Assembly (NCBI GenBank): GCA_022820545.1
Contig: JAJEFG010000046.1
Location: 56,973 to 120,972 of the forward strand
Origin: Acidobacteriota bacterium
GTDB taxonomy: Bacteria; Acidobacteriota; Vicinamibacteria; Marinacidobacterales; Marinacidobacteraceae
Reading direction: 5' to 3'
DNA: 64,000 bases
The stretch's first letter is position 1. The number at the start of each line of letters is the position of its first letter. The notes beneath the pieces were generated by a model, which was not told the origin of the DNA, did not search any database, and worked only from the letters and a program-made list of their open reading frames with translations. The translations under genes and the position numbers were made by a program. Shown here piece after piece: positions 26,423 through 35,507 of the stretch.

Positions 26423-27519
26423 CCGGCTTGCCGAACCGGCTCCGCTCCCTCGACGCCTTCCGCGGGGCGACCATCGCCGCGATGATCCTGGTGAACAACC
26501 CGGGAAGCTGGGCCCACGTCTATCCGCCGCTCCTCCATGCGCCCTGGCACGGCTGGACGCCGACGGACCTCATCTTCCCGTTCTTCCTGTTCATCGTCGG
26601 GGTGGCCATCCCGTTCTCCCTGGGCCGGCGAGTGGAAAAGGGCGCCGAACGCGGCAGGCTGTTCCTCCGGGTGCTGCGCCGGAGCGCCATCCTGATCGGG
26701 CTCGGGCTCTTCCTGGCGGCGTGGCCGTTCCTGGAACTGGATTCACTCCGGTTGCCGGGCGTGCTGCAGCGGATCGGGGTCGTCTACCTGGCGGCCGGCG
26801 CGGCGTTCCTGTGGATGGGCCGGCGGGGGCTCGCCGCCCTGACGGCGGTCTGCCTCGTCGGCTTCGCCGCCGTGATGCGTTTCGTGCCGGCGCCGGGCGG
26901 AGCGGCCGGCGACCTGGAACCCGGGACGAACATCGCGGCTTTCCTGGACCGCGTCCTGCTGCCCGGAACGCTCTACCAGGGCACCTGGGATCCCGAGGGG
27001 GTGCTCTCGACGGTCCCGGCGATCGCGACCGCCCTCCTCGGGATCTTCTGCGGGCAGTGGCTGCGGTCGGCGAACCACCCGTCGGAGAAGACGACCGGCC
27101 TGCTCACCGCGGGATTCGCGCTCCTGACCCTGGGCTGGATGTGGAGTTTCTGGCTGCCCATCAACAAGAACCTCTGGACCAGTTCCTACGTGCTCTTCAC
27201 CGCGGGCATCGCCCTCTCGATGCTGGCGTGCTGCGTCCTGATCATGGACCTGCGGGCGCCGCCGCGCTGGACCGCACCGCTGGAATCGCTCGGGAAGAAC
27301 GCCATCCTCGTGTTCGTCGGGTCCGGGCTGGTCATCAAGACCATGCTCCTCTTCCCCGAGCGGGGCGACGGCTCGGCCTACACCCGGACCTACGAGGTCT
27401 TCTTCGCCTCGTGGCTCGGCCCGCTCAACGGATCGCTCGGTTTCGCGCTCGCGAACGTGGCCGTCTGGACGGCGATCGCGGTGTTCCTCGACCGCAAGCG
27501 GATCTACCTGAAGGTCTGA
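26419..27519 (+). CDS. HGSNAT/NagX-like acyltransferase membrane protein (DUF5009)
   Basis: 'RLRSLDAFRGATIAAMILVNNPGSWAHVYPPLLHAPWHGWTPTDLIFPFFLFIVGVAIPFSL'. Confidence 0.87.
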   Translation: MTGLPNRLRSLDAFRGATIAAMILVNNPGSWAHVYPPLLHAPWHGWTPTDLIFPFFLFIVGVAIPFSLGRRVEKGAERGRLFLRVLRRSAILIGLGLFLAAWPFLELDSLRLPGVLQRIGVVYLAAGAAFLWMGRRGLAALTAVCLVGFAAVMRFVPAPGGAAGDLEPGTNIAAFLDRVLLPGTLYQGTWDPEGVLSTVPAIATALLGIFCGQWLRSANHPSEKTTGLLTAGFALLTLGWMWSFWLPINKNLWTSSYVLFTAGIALSMLACCVLIMDLRAPPRWTAPLESLGKNAILVFVGSGLVIKTMLLFPERGDGSAYTRTYEVFFASWLGPLNGSLGFALANVAVWTAIAVFLDRKRIYLKV

Positions 27520-27591
27520 TCGAAACCACGCCGGCTGCGTTTGCGGCAGTAGCCGGGGAGCGGGTACGTTCCGAAACGGGCATTTGCGGTC

Positions 27592-29574
27592 GTGGTACTC
27601 CTCGTGGCGCTTGGGATTGCCGCACTCGCGCCCGTAACGCAGGAACCCCCGACGTTCACCCGCGACGTCGCTTCGATCCTCTTCGAGCACTGCGTCTCCT
27701 GTCACCGGGAGGGAGGCATCGGTCCCTTCAGCCTGGAGACCTACGCCGGAGCGCGGGAGCGTGCCGGGTTGATGGCGGCGAAAACCCGGGCGCGGACCAT
27801 GCCGCCCTGGCTGCCGGATCCGGGGACCGAGCCTTTCGTCGGGGAACGACGGCTCCCGGACGAGGCGATCGAGACGCTTCGGTGGTGGGCCGACGGCGGG
27901 GCGCCCGAAGGCGATCCGGTGGCGTTGCCGGCGGTCCCGCGGTTCTTGTCCGGCTGGCAATTGGGCGAACCCGACCTGGTGGTGACCATGTCCGAGCCCT
28001 ATGTGGTCCCGGAATCCGGCCGGGACGTCTTCCGGAGCTTCGTGGTCCCGGTCCCGACCGAGCATGACCGGTTCGTGGAGGCGATGGAGTTCCGGCCCGG
28101 AAACCACGAGGTCGTCCACCACGCGGTGGTGCTGGTGGACGCGGTGCGTTCCGCCCGCCATCTCGACGCCCTCGACCCCGGACCCGGCTGGGCCGGCATG
28201 CAGGCCGGCCTCGCCGAGAGCCCGGACGGACACTTCCTCGGCTGGACCCCCGGCAAGACCTCCCTCGAGGTTCCCGAGGGCATGACGTGGCGGCTACCCC
28301 GCGGAAGTGACCTGGTGCTGCAACTGCACCTGCTGCCGCGTCCCGATGCCGCGCCCGTGCAGGTCCAGGTGGGCTTCCACTTTGGCGAAGCGCCCACCCG
28401 CACCTCCACCCGGCTGCGGCTCGGCGCGAAGGCGATGGACATTCGCGCCGGCGAGGCGCGCTACCGGATCCGGGACGCCTACCGGCTGCCCGTGGACGTG
28501 GAACTGGTGGGCCTCTATCCGCACGCCCACTACCTCGGCAAGGAGATGCGGGCCTGGGCCGAGTTCGAGGATGGACGCCGCCATCCGCTCCTCCACATCC
28601 CCGACTGGGACTTCAACTGGCAGGCCGAGTACCGCTTCGCCCGGCCGGTGTCCCTGCCGGCGGGCGCCGCCCTCGCCATGGAGTTCAGCTACGACAACTC
28701 GGCGGCAAACCCCCGGAACCCGCACGATCCGCCCCGCCGGGTGCTCTACGGTCCGGAATCCTCCGACGAGATGGGAGATCTCTGGGTCCAGCTCGTTCCC
28801 AAGCGGGAGGCGGACCTCGCGGCGCTGAAGCTGGACTTCGCGCGGAAAGAGACGGCGGCGCGGCTCACCGGCTACCGGTTCAAGCTGGACCGGAACCCGG
28901 AGGACGAGAAGGCCCTCTTCAGCCTGGCGGGGATGCTCGCCGCGCTCGGCGAGCGGGAGGTGGCGATCCGCCACCTGGAAGAAGCGGTGCGAGTCCGGCC
29001 GGATTTCGCCCTGGCGCTCAGCGATCTCGGTCGTCTCCACTTCCTGAACGGCGACGTCGAGCGGGCGGTGGGATTCTTCGACCGGGCGATCGCGGCGAGC
29101 CCGGCACCCCCGCAGGCGCATCACAACCTCGGGACCGTCCGCCTCGCGCAAAGGAACCCGGAGGACGCGGAGGCGCATTTCCGCCGGGCGCTGGCGGAAT
29201 GGCCGGAGTTTGCCGAAGCTCACTACGGACTCGGCGAGGCACTGGAGGCCCGCGGGGAGTCCAACGACGCCCTCCGGCACTACCGGCGGGCCGCCTCCGT
29301 GAAACCCGACTTCGCCCTCGCCCACTTCCGGCTCGGCAACCTGCTGGCGAAAGAGGGCGGCGAGGAGGCTTCGATCAGCCACTACGAAGCGGCCATCGCG
29401 GCCGCGCCGGGTTTCGTGCCGGCCCGCTTCAACCGGGCGGCGGTGCTGGCCCGCCAGGGGAAGACCGACGAGGCAGCGCTGGCGCTCGAACAACTACTGG
29501 AACTCGAACCCGATCATCGGGAGGCGCGGGAACTGCTCTCCCAGATCGACCTGCGAACACCACGACGGAGGTGA
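27592..29574 (+). CDS. Cytochrome c-like / PHM-like copper monooxygenase domain / TPR fusion protein
   Basis: 'FTRDVASILFEHCVSCHREGGIGPFSL' (CxxCH), 'HHAVVLVDAV', 'LVLQLHLLPRP', 'YPHAHYLGKEM', then C-terminal TPRs (e.g. 'AHYGLGEALEARGESNDALRHYRRA'). Confidence 0.8.
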   Translation: MVLLVALGIAALAPVTQEPPTFTRDVASILFEHCVSCHREGGIGPFSLETYAGARERAGLMAAKTRARTMPPWLPDPGTEPFVGERRLPDEAIETLRWWADGGAPEGDPVALPAVPRFLSGWQLGEPDLVVTMSEPYVVPESGRDVFRSFVVPVPTEHDRFVEAMEFRPGNHEVVHHAVVLVDAVRSARHLDALDPGPGWAGMQAGLAESPDGHFLGWTPGKTSLEVPEGMTWRLPRGSDLVLQLHLLPRPDAAPVQVQVGFHFGEAPTRTSTRLRLGAKAMDIRAGEARYRIRDAYRLPVDVELVGLYPHAHYLGKEMRAWAEFEDGRRHPLLHIPDWDFNWQAEYRFARPVSLPAGAALAMEFSYDNSAANPRNPHDPPRRVLYGPESSDEMGDLWVQLVPKREADLAALKLDFARKETAARLTGYRFKLDRNPEDEKALFSLAGMLAALGEREVAIRHLEEAVRVRPDFALALSDLGRLHFLNGDVERAVGFFDRAIAASPAPPQAHHNLGTVRLAQRNPEDAEAHFRRALAEWPEFAEAHYGLGEALEARGESNDALRHYRRAASVKPDFALAHFRLGNLLAKEGGEEASISHYEAAIAAAPGFVPARFNRAAVLARQGKTDEAALALEQLLELEPDHREARELLSQIDLRTPRRR

Positions 29575-29578
29575 CGCC

Positions 29579-31000
29579 ATGATTCGAACTAGCCTGCTAC
29601 TGACCATGGCGGCGGCGCTGGCCGCCGGTTGCGGCCCGATGGGCGCCGACACGTCCGGCAACGACGACGCCCGCCCCACCGAGGTGCTCGACATCCCGGA
29701 CGCCCGGGAACGCGCCCAGATCCGGAAGGACCTCATCACGAAGCGCCTGGACGCGGTCGTGCTCCCGGCGATGCGGGCGCACGACATCGACATGTGGCTG
29801 ACCTTCAGCCGCGAGCACCACGTGGACCCGATCCTCTCGGAGATCGGCGGCGGCTGGGGAGGGGTTCGGAACGCCTACATCTTCTTCGACCGCGGCGAGG
29901 ACACACCGGAGAAGATCTTCATCGGGTCCCACTCGCTCCGCGACCCGGCGATCAGCGACGCCTACGACGTTCACATCTTCTACGGCTACACCGAGGAGGG
30001 CGTCCGCCCGCACCTCCGGCAGGTGATCGAGGAACGCGACCCGCAGCGGATCGGCATCAACGTCTCCCCCACCCTGCCGATGGCGGACGGCCTCACCTGG
30101 ACGCTCCGGAACTTCCTCGAGGAGACGCTCGGCGAGCCCTACGCCTCGCGCATGGTCTCCGCGGAGCTGGTGATCCGCGACTTCCGGGAGATGCACATCC
30201 CGGAGGAGCTTCCGGTGTTCGCCGATCTCTGCGCCTGGACGGTCGCCTGGGAGGAGGAGGCCTTTTCCGACGCGGTGATCACGGTGGGGGAGACCACCAT
30301 CGCCGACATCCACTGGTGGATGCGGCAACGGACCATGGAACTCGGGCTCATCAACGAGTTCCTGCCCGGAGTGCGCATCACCCGCGACGGCGAGAACCTC
30401 CCGATCAACAGCGCGGACCACGTCGTGATGCCCGGGGACATCCTGTCGGTGGACGCCGGGGTCGGCTACCTCGACTACCGGACCGACATCAAGCGGACCG
30501 CCTACGTGCTGCGGCCCGGCGAAACCGAGGCCCCGGAGAGCATCCGGAACGCCTGGCAAAAGGCGCTCGAAGTCACCGACATCCTGACCAGCCACTGGAA
30601 GCCGGGAGCGATCGCCCACGAGGTGTGGGAGGCGACGATGGAGGACGTCGGGGAGTTGGGATACCAGTCCGGCCAGCCGAAGACGGGAGGCAACGAGGAG
30701 GTGGACCCCAGACAGCCCGAGGTGGGCGTCTATTCGCACTCGGTCGGAAACTCCACCCACGACATCGGGGCGCGCGTCGCGGTGGACTGGCCCTTCGCCT
30801 ACGGGGACCGGGTGCGGTATCCCCTGCGGGCCGACGCGTGGTACTCGGTCGAGCTGCACGTGAGCACCCCGATCCCGGAGTGGGACGGCGTGGTGCTCCC
30901 GATCCGCATCGAGGAGAACGCCCGCGTGCTCCCCGAGGGGGACGTGGAGTACTTCGCGCCCAAGCAGACGGAGCTGCTGCTGATCGGGGGCGCGCAGTAG
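29579..31000 (+). CDS. M24 family Xaa-Pro peptidase-like lipoprotein
   Basis: 'MAAALAAGCGPMGAD' lipobox; 'MPGDILSVDAGVGYLDYRTDIKRTAYVLRPGE', 'YSHSVGNSTHDIGARVAVDWP', 'YSVELHVSTPIPEW'. Confidence 0.83.
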   Translation: MIRTSLLLTMAAALAAGCGPMGADTSGNDDARPTEVLDIPDARERAQIRKDLITKRLDAVVLPAMRAHDIDMWLTFSREHHVDPILSEIGGGWGGVRNAYIFFDRGEDTPEKIFIGSHSLRDPAISDAYDVHIFYGYTEEGVRPHLRQVIEERDPQRIGINVSPTLPMADGLTWTLRNFLEETLGEPYASRMVSAELVIRDFREMHIPEELPVFADLCAWTVAWEEEAFSDAVITVGETTIADIHWWMRQRTMELGLINEFLPGVRITRDGENLPINSADHVVMPGDILSVDAGVGYLDYRTDIKRTAYVLRPGETEAPESIRNAWQKALEVTDILTSHWKPGAIAHEVWEATMEDVGELGYQSGQPKTGGNEEVDPRQPEVGVYSHSVGNSTHDIGARVAVDWPFAYGDRVRYPLRADAWYSVELHVSTPIPEWDGVVLPIRIEENARVLPEGDVEYFAPKQTELLLIGGAQ

Positions 31001-31045
31001 GGAGGCATCTCGGACGCGGATCAGCTTCCCGGAGAGAATCAGCGG

Positions 31046-31336
31046 GTGACATTGATGGAGAGCCCCTCACACCCGGGCGAAGTGCTTGCGGAGCTGTATC
31101 TGGACCCGCTCGGCATGAGCGTGATCACGCTCGCCAGGCGCCTGAACGTGCCCCGGACACGAATCGAGCGGCTGGTCAGGGGAGAGACCGCATTGACGAT
31201 CGATACCGCGATGAGGCTCTCGAAGTTCTTCGGCAACACTGCGGAGTTCTGGGTGAACCTGCAGCGGGCGTATGACCTCGCCCACGCCCGGAGGACAGCC
31301 GACCTGTCGGACATCACCCCGCTGGACGCGGCGTAA
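31046..31336 (+). CDS. higA: HigA-type XRE family antitoxin (apparently without HigB)
   Basis: 'PSHPGEVLAELYLDPLGMSVITLARRLNVPRTRIERLVRGETALTIDTAMRLSKFFGNTAEFWVNLQRAYDL'. A downstream ATG start at 31055 is also possible. Confidence 0.88.
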   Translation: MTLMESPSHPGEVLAELYLDPLGMSVITLARRLNVPRTRIERLVRGETALTIDTAMRLSKFFGNTAEFWVNLQRAYDLAHARRTADLSDITPLDAA

Positions 31337-31350
31337 CGCCGCCAGCGACG

Positions 31351-32253
31351 ATGGAACTCCCCGACCCGCGAAACGCCGGCATCCTGGTCTCGATCAACGG
31401 CGAGCTGAAACCCCGCTCGGAAGCGAAGGTCTCGGTTTTCGACAGTTCGGTGCAGGGTGGCGACGCGGTCTGGGAGGGTCTCCGCGTCTATCGGGGGCGG
31501 GTCGCCGACCTCGACCGGCACCTGGACCGGCTGTTCGGGTCGGCGCACGCGATGGCCTTTCGGGAGGTGCCGGCGCGGGAAACGGTGCGGGCGGCTCTCT
31601 TCGAGACCCTGCGCGCCAACGGCATGACGGACGGCGTCCACGTCCGCCTGACGCTCTCGCGCGGGGAGAAGGTGACCTCGGGGATGAGCCCCGAGTGGAA
31701 CCAATCCGGCTGCACGCTCATCGTGCTGCCCGAGTGGAAGCCGCTCGCGTACGACCCCGAGGGCATCCGCCTGATCACGTCGTCGATCCGCCGGAACAGC
31801 CCGCAGTGCGTCGACTCGAAGATCCACCACGCGAACCTGATCAACAACATCCTGGCCAAGATCGAGGCCAATCACGCCGGCGTGGACGACGCCCTCATGC
31901 TGGACCTGAACGGCTTCGTCTCCGAGACGAACGCCACGAACGTCTTCTTTGTCCGGAACGGCGCGCTCCAGACGCCGCACGCCGATAGCTGCCTGCCCGG
32001 AGTCACCCGGGCCACCGTGATCGAGGCGGCCGGAGACGACGGTCTTGAGGTGGTGGAGAAGAACCTCTCGCTGACGGACGTCTATACCGCCGGCGAGATG
32101 TTCACGACCGGCACCGCCGGCGCGCTGACGCCGGTCCTCGAGGTGGACGGACGGCGGATCGGCACTGGATCACGCGGCCCGCTGACCGAGCGGCTACAGC
32201 GACTGCACCGGGAGCGCGCCTACGCTGACGGCGCGCCGATCGGGCAGGAGTAG
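31351..32253 (+). CDS. Class IV aminotransferase (branched-chain aminotransferase-like)
   Basis: 'VFDSSVQGGDAVWEGLRVYRGRVADLDRHLDRL', 'VDSKIHHANLINNILAKIEANHAGVDDALMLDLNGFVSETNATNVFFV'. Confidence 0.9.
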   Translation: MELPDPRNAGILVSINGELKPRSEAKVSVFDSSVQGGDAVWEGLRVYRGRVADLDRHLDRLFGSAHAMAFREVPARETVRAALFETLRANGMTDGVHVRLTLSRGEKVTSGMSPEWNQSGCTLIVLPEWKPLAYDPEGIRLITSSIRRNSPQCVDSKIHHANLINNILAKIEANHAGVDDALMLDLNGFVSETNATNVFFVRNGALQTPHADSCLPGVTRATVIEAAGDDGLEVVEKNLSLTDVYTAGEMFTTGTAGALTPVLEVDGRRIGTGSRGPLTERLQRLHRERAYADGAPIGQE

Positions 32254-32368
32254 GGGCTGGACGGCAACAGCGCCGGGCGCTTCGCGCCACGACCGGCCAG
32301 CCCGGTTCGCGCTCCCCGAACTCCGGTCCGCACAACCCTCGAACGCGGCTAAACTCCGCCGCCCTCCC

Positions 32369-33163
32369 ATGCGGAATCCCGCAGGCAGCGAAGTCCTCGC
32401 GTCGCGCGACGGCCCGCTGTTCCTTCTCACGCTGAACCGTCCCGATCGGCTGAACGCGGTGAGCCTCAGGCTGTACGAGCGCCTGGCCGCCGAACTCGAG
32501 GAGGCGAACCGGGATCCGGAGATCCGCGCGGCGGTCCTGACCGGGCGGGGACGCGCCTTTTGCGCCGGGGCGGACCTCAAGGCGCACCGCGACGCTCCGC
32601 CGGACCCCGAGGCGCGGCGCCGGTACACGGCCGCCGGCCAGCGCGCCAACCGCCTGCTGCAGACCATCGGCGTCCCGGTGGTCGCCGCGGTGAACGGGCC
32701 CGCCGTCGGGGCCGGACTCGAACTCGCGCTATCCGCCGATTTCGCGGTGGCGGCCGAGGATGCGCGTCTGCGTCTTCCCGAAATAGCGCTCGGCACCTTC
32801 GTGGGTGGAGGCGCGATCTACACGGTCGTCGAACGGGTGGGTGCGCTCCGGGCGCGGGAGATCATCCTTCTCGGCGACTTCTTCACCGGCAGCGAGGCGG
32901 CGGCGATGGGTCTGGTGAACCGGGCGGTTCCAACCGCCGAGGTCCTTCCCGAGGCGCGAAAGCTCGCCGCACGGCTGGCCCGGCGGGCGCCGATTCCCGT
33001 GGCGGCCGCGAAACGACTCTTGCGCGAGGCTTCCTCGCTGTCGCGCGAGGAGGCGATGGAGCGCGAGCGGGCCGCCCTCGAGGAGATCTTCGGGACCGCG
33101 GACTGGCGGGAGGGTCTCGCCGCCTTTCACGAAGGCCGGGTGGCCCGTTTCCGGGGGGCGTGA
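32369..33163 (+). CDS. Enoyl-CoA hydratase/isomerase family protein
   Basis: 'TLNRPDRLNAVSLRLYERL', 'GRGRAFCAGADLKAH', 'VAAVNGPAVGAGLELALSADFAVAAEDARLRLPEIALG'. Confidence 0.92.
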   Translation: MRNPAGSEVLASRDGPLFLLTLNRPDRLNAVSLRLYERLAAELEEANRDPEIRAAVLTGRGRAFCAGADLKAHRDAPPDPEARRRYTAAGQRANRLLQTIGVPVVAAVNGPAVGAGLELALSADFAVAAEDARLRLPEIALGTFVGGGAIYTVVERVGALRAREIILLGDFFTGSEAAAMGLVNRAVPTAEVLPEARKLAARLARRAPIPVAAAKRLLREASSLSREEAMERERAALEEIFGTADWREGLAAFHEGRVARFRGA

Positions 33164-35451
33164 TGCTTCCGGTCCCCGCGCCGGGGCCAGCGACACCCAC
33201 TCCCGTCGGCGCCCCGCCCTGGCTGCCCTCGGGGAGGGCAACCGGACGCGGCCTCGGCGCGATCTTCGAGCCGCGCTCCATCGCGATCGTGGGCGCGAGC
33301 GCGAATCCCGAGAAACGAGGACACCACATCCTCCGCTCGCTCGGGGAGTCCGGTTACGCGGGCCGGGTCTACGCGGTGAACCGAACCGGGGGCCCGATCC
33401 TCGGTCACGAAGCGTTCGGCTCGGTCAGCGAACTTCCCGAAGCGGTGGACCTCGCGGTGCTTTCCCTGCCGGCGGCGGCCACCCCCGAGGTGATCCGGGA
33501 GTGCGGCCAGCGCGGGATCGCGGGCGCCGTCGTGCTGGCGGTGGGATTCGGGGAGGCCGGTCCCGAAGGCGCGCGGCTGGAAGCCGAACTCCGCCGAGCC
33601 GCCGTCGAAGCGGAGATCCGCGTGGTGGGGCCCAACACCTCGGGTCTGCTCAACCTTGCCCACGGAATCAACCTGATCGGGGCTCGCGGAATCCGTCCGG
33701 GAAGGATCGCGCTCCTGTCCCAGTCCGGAAACATCGTCCTGGGACTCATGAACGGGTTGAGCGCCGCGTCCCGACTCGGGGTCTCGGTGTGCTGCGGGCT
33801 CGGGAACGAGGTGGACGTGGGGTTCGGAGAGGTCCTCGAGTTCCTCGGTAGCGACCCGGAAACCCGTGCGGTGGTCGTTCACCTGGAGGGGACCAAGGAC
33901 GCGCGCCGGTTCCTCTCGGCGGCGGCCGCGATCACTCCGCACAAACCGGTGATCGTTCTGAAGACCGGCCGGACCGCCCCCGGAGCGCGCTCCGCGTTGT
34001 CCCACACCGGAGCGATCGCCGGGCCGTACGAGCGGCTGCGCGCGGGGTTCCGGCAGGCGGGAGTGGTGGAGGTGACGCGGTCGGACGAGTTGCTGCCGGT
34101 GGCCGAGGCCCTCGCGGCGCAGCCCGCCGCACCACCCGGATCCGGAATCGGAATCCTGTCGGACGGTGGGGGGCAGAGTACCCTGGCGGTGGACGCTCTG
34201 TCGGAACTCGGGGCGCCACTCGCGGAACTCGCACCCGGAACTTCGGCGGCGCTGCGTTCGCTCCTGGGGCCGGCCGCAGCGGTCCGGACCCCGGTCGACG
34301 TCGCGGGAGCCGGAGACACCAACCCCGGGGTCTTCCCACGGGCCCTCGAAGTGCTCGCGGCCGACCCGGCGGTGGGCGCCGTGCTGGTGGTCGGGATCTT
34401 CGGCGGCTATGCCCTGCGGTTTTCGGACACCCTCGCACCCGCCGAGGCCGCGGCCGCACGAGCGATCTCGGAGACCATGAGGAGGCTCGGAAAGGGATTG
34501 GTGCTCCATTCCCAGTACGCGTGTCACCCGAGCGAACCGCTCGATCTCCTCCGCGACGCGCATGTCCCGGTGATCGAGTCCCTTGACGCCGCCTGCCGGG
34601 CCACCGCGGAACTCCACCGGCGGGGAGCCCCCGGAGCGCGGCGCGGCTTTGGAAAATCCGGCTTCGGGGACCCCCGTGAGGGCGCGGCTTCGCATCCGGT
34701 GATCGCCGCCGCGCGAGCCGAAGGCCGGGTCGCGCTGACCGAAACCGAATCGCGGGCCCTGCTCGAGGACGCGGATCTCGGCTTCGGGCCCATGGAAGTG
34801 GCGCGGAGCCCGGCCGAGGCCGCTTCGGCCGCGGTTCGGGCCGGACGCCCGGTAGCACTCAAACTCCTCTCGCGTTACGTCGTACACAAATCGGATGCCG
34901 GCGGAGTGGCTCTGGAAATCGCGGCGAGCGACGGCGGCCGGGCCGCCGCGGCCGCCTTCGAGCGCATAGCGGAGAGCGCCCGAGGCTACGCATTGGCTCA
35001 CGCCTTCCCGGAGGAGGCGATTGCCGTCACGGTTTCACCGATGCTCCCGGTCCCGGTCCTTGAACTACTGGTGGGAGCGGTCCGCGATCCGGAGCTCGGC
35101 CCGGCGCTGACGCTTGCCGCCGGCGGCGTCTTCGCCGAACTGCTCGCCGACGCCACCCACCGCGTCCTGCCGACCTCCGCCTCCGAGATCGACGCGGCCC
35201 TCAGGGAACTGACGGCTTCGCCCCTGCTCGACGGGGCGCGGGGCCGCCCCGCCGTCTCGCGGACCCGCATCGTGAAGGCCGCCGCGGCCGTGGGCGACTG
35301 CTTGCTCCGCTACCCGGAGGTCGCGGAGGTCGAGGTAAACCCGCTGTTCGTCTATCCGGACCGGGTCGCCGCAGTTGACGCTCGGGTGGTGCTGCGCCCC
35401 GCGTCCGCGGAAGGGTTTCGAGGCGCCGGCGTCCGGAATCCCTCGCGGTAG
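33163..35451 (+). CDS. NDP-forming acyl-CoA synthetase (CoA-binding, succinyl-CoA ligase-like and ATP-grasp domains)
   Basis: 'IFEPRSIAIVGASANPEKRGHHILRSL', 'GRIALLSQSGNIVLGLMNGL', 'ALSHTGAIAGPYERLRAGFRQAGV', ATP-grasp 'GRPVALKLLSRYVVHKSDAGGVAL'. Overlaps the ECH stop codon. Confidence 0.9.
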   Translation: MLPVPAPGPATPTPVGAPPWLPSGRATGRGLGAIFEPRSIAIVGASANPEKRGHHILRSLGESGYAGRVYAVNRTGGPILGHEAFGSVSELPEAVDLAVLSLPAAATPEVIRECGQRGIAGAVVLAVGFGEAGPEGARLEAELRRAAVEAEIRVVGPNTSGLLNLAHGINLIGARGIRPGRIALLSQSGNIVLGLMNGLSAASRLGVSVCCGLGNEVDVGFGEVLEFLGSDPETRAVVVHLEGTKDARRFLSAAAAITPHKPVIVLKTGRTAPGARSALSHTGAIAGPYERLRAGFRQAGVVEVTRSDELLPVAEALAAQPAAPPGSGIGILSDGGGQSTLAVDALSELGAPLAELAPGTSAALRSLLGPAAAVRTPVDVAGAGDTNPGVFPRALEVLAADPAVGAVLVVGIFGGYALRFSDTLAPAEAAAARAISETMRRLGKGLVLHSQYACHPSEPLDLLRDAHVPVIESLDAACRATAELHRRGAPGARRGFGKSGFGDPREGAASHPVIAAARAEGRVALTETESRALLEDADLGFGPMEVARSPAEAASAAVRAGRPVALKLLSRYVVHKSDAGGVALEIAASDGGRAAAAAFERIAESARGYALAHAFPEEAIAVTVSPMLPVPVLELLVGAVRDPELGPALTLAAGGVFAELLADATHRVLPTSASEIDAALRELTASPLLDGARGRPAVSRTRIVKAAAAVGDCLLRYPEVAEVEVNPLFVYPDRVAAVDARVVLRPASAEGFRGAGVRNPSR

Positions 35452-35507
35452 GCCACACGCGGTCCTGCAGCGGTCTGGCGCCCTGGACGCCGGCGCCCGC
35501 AGCCTCC

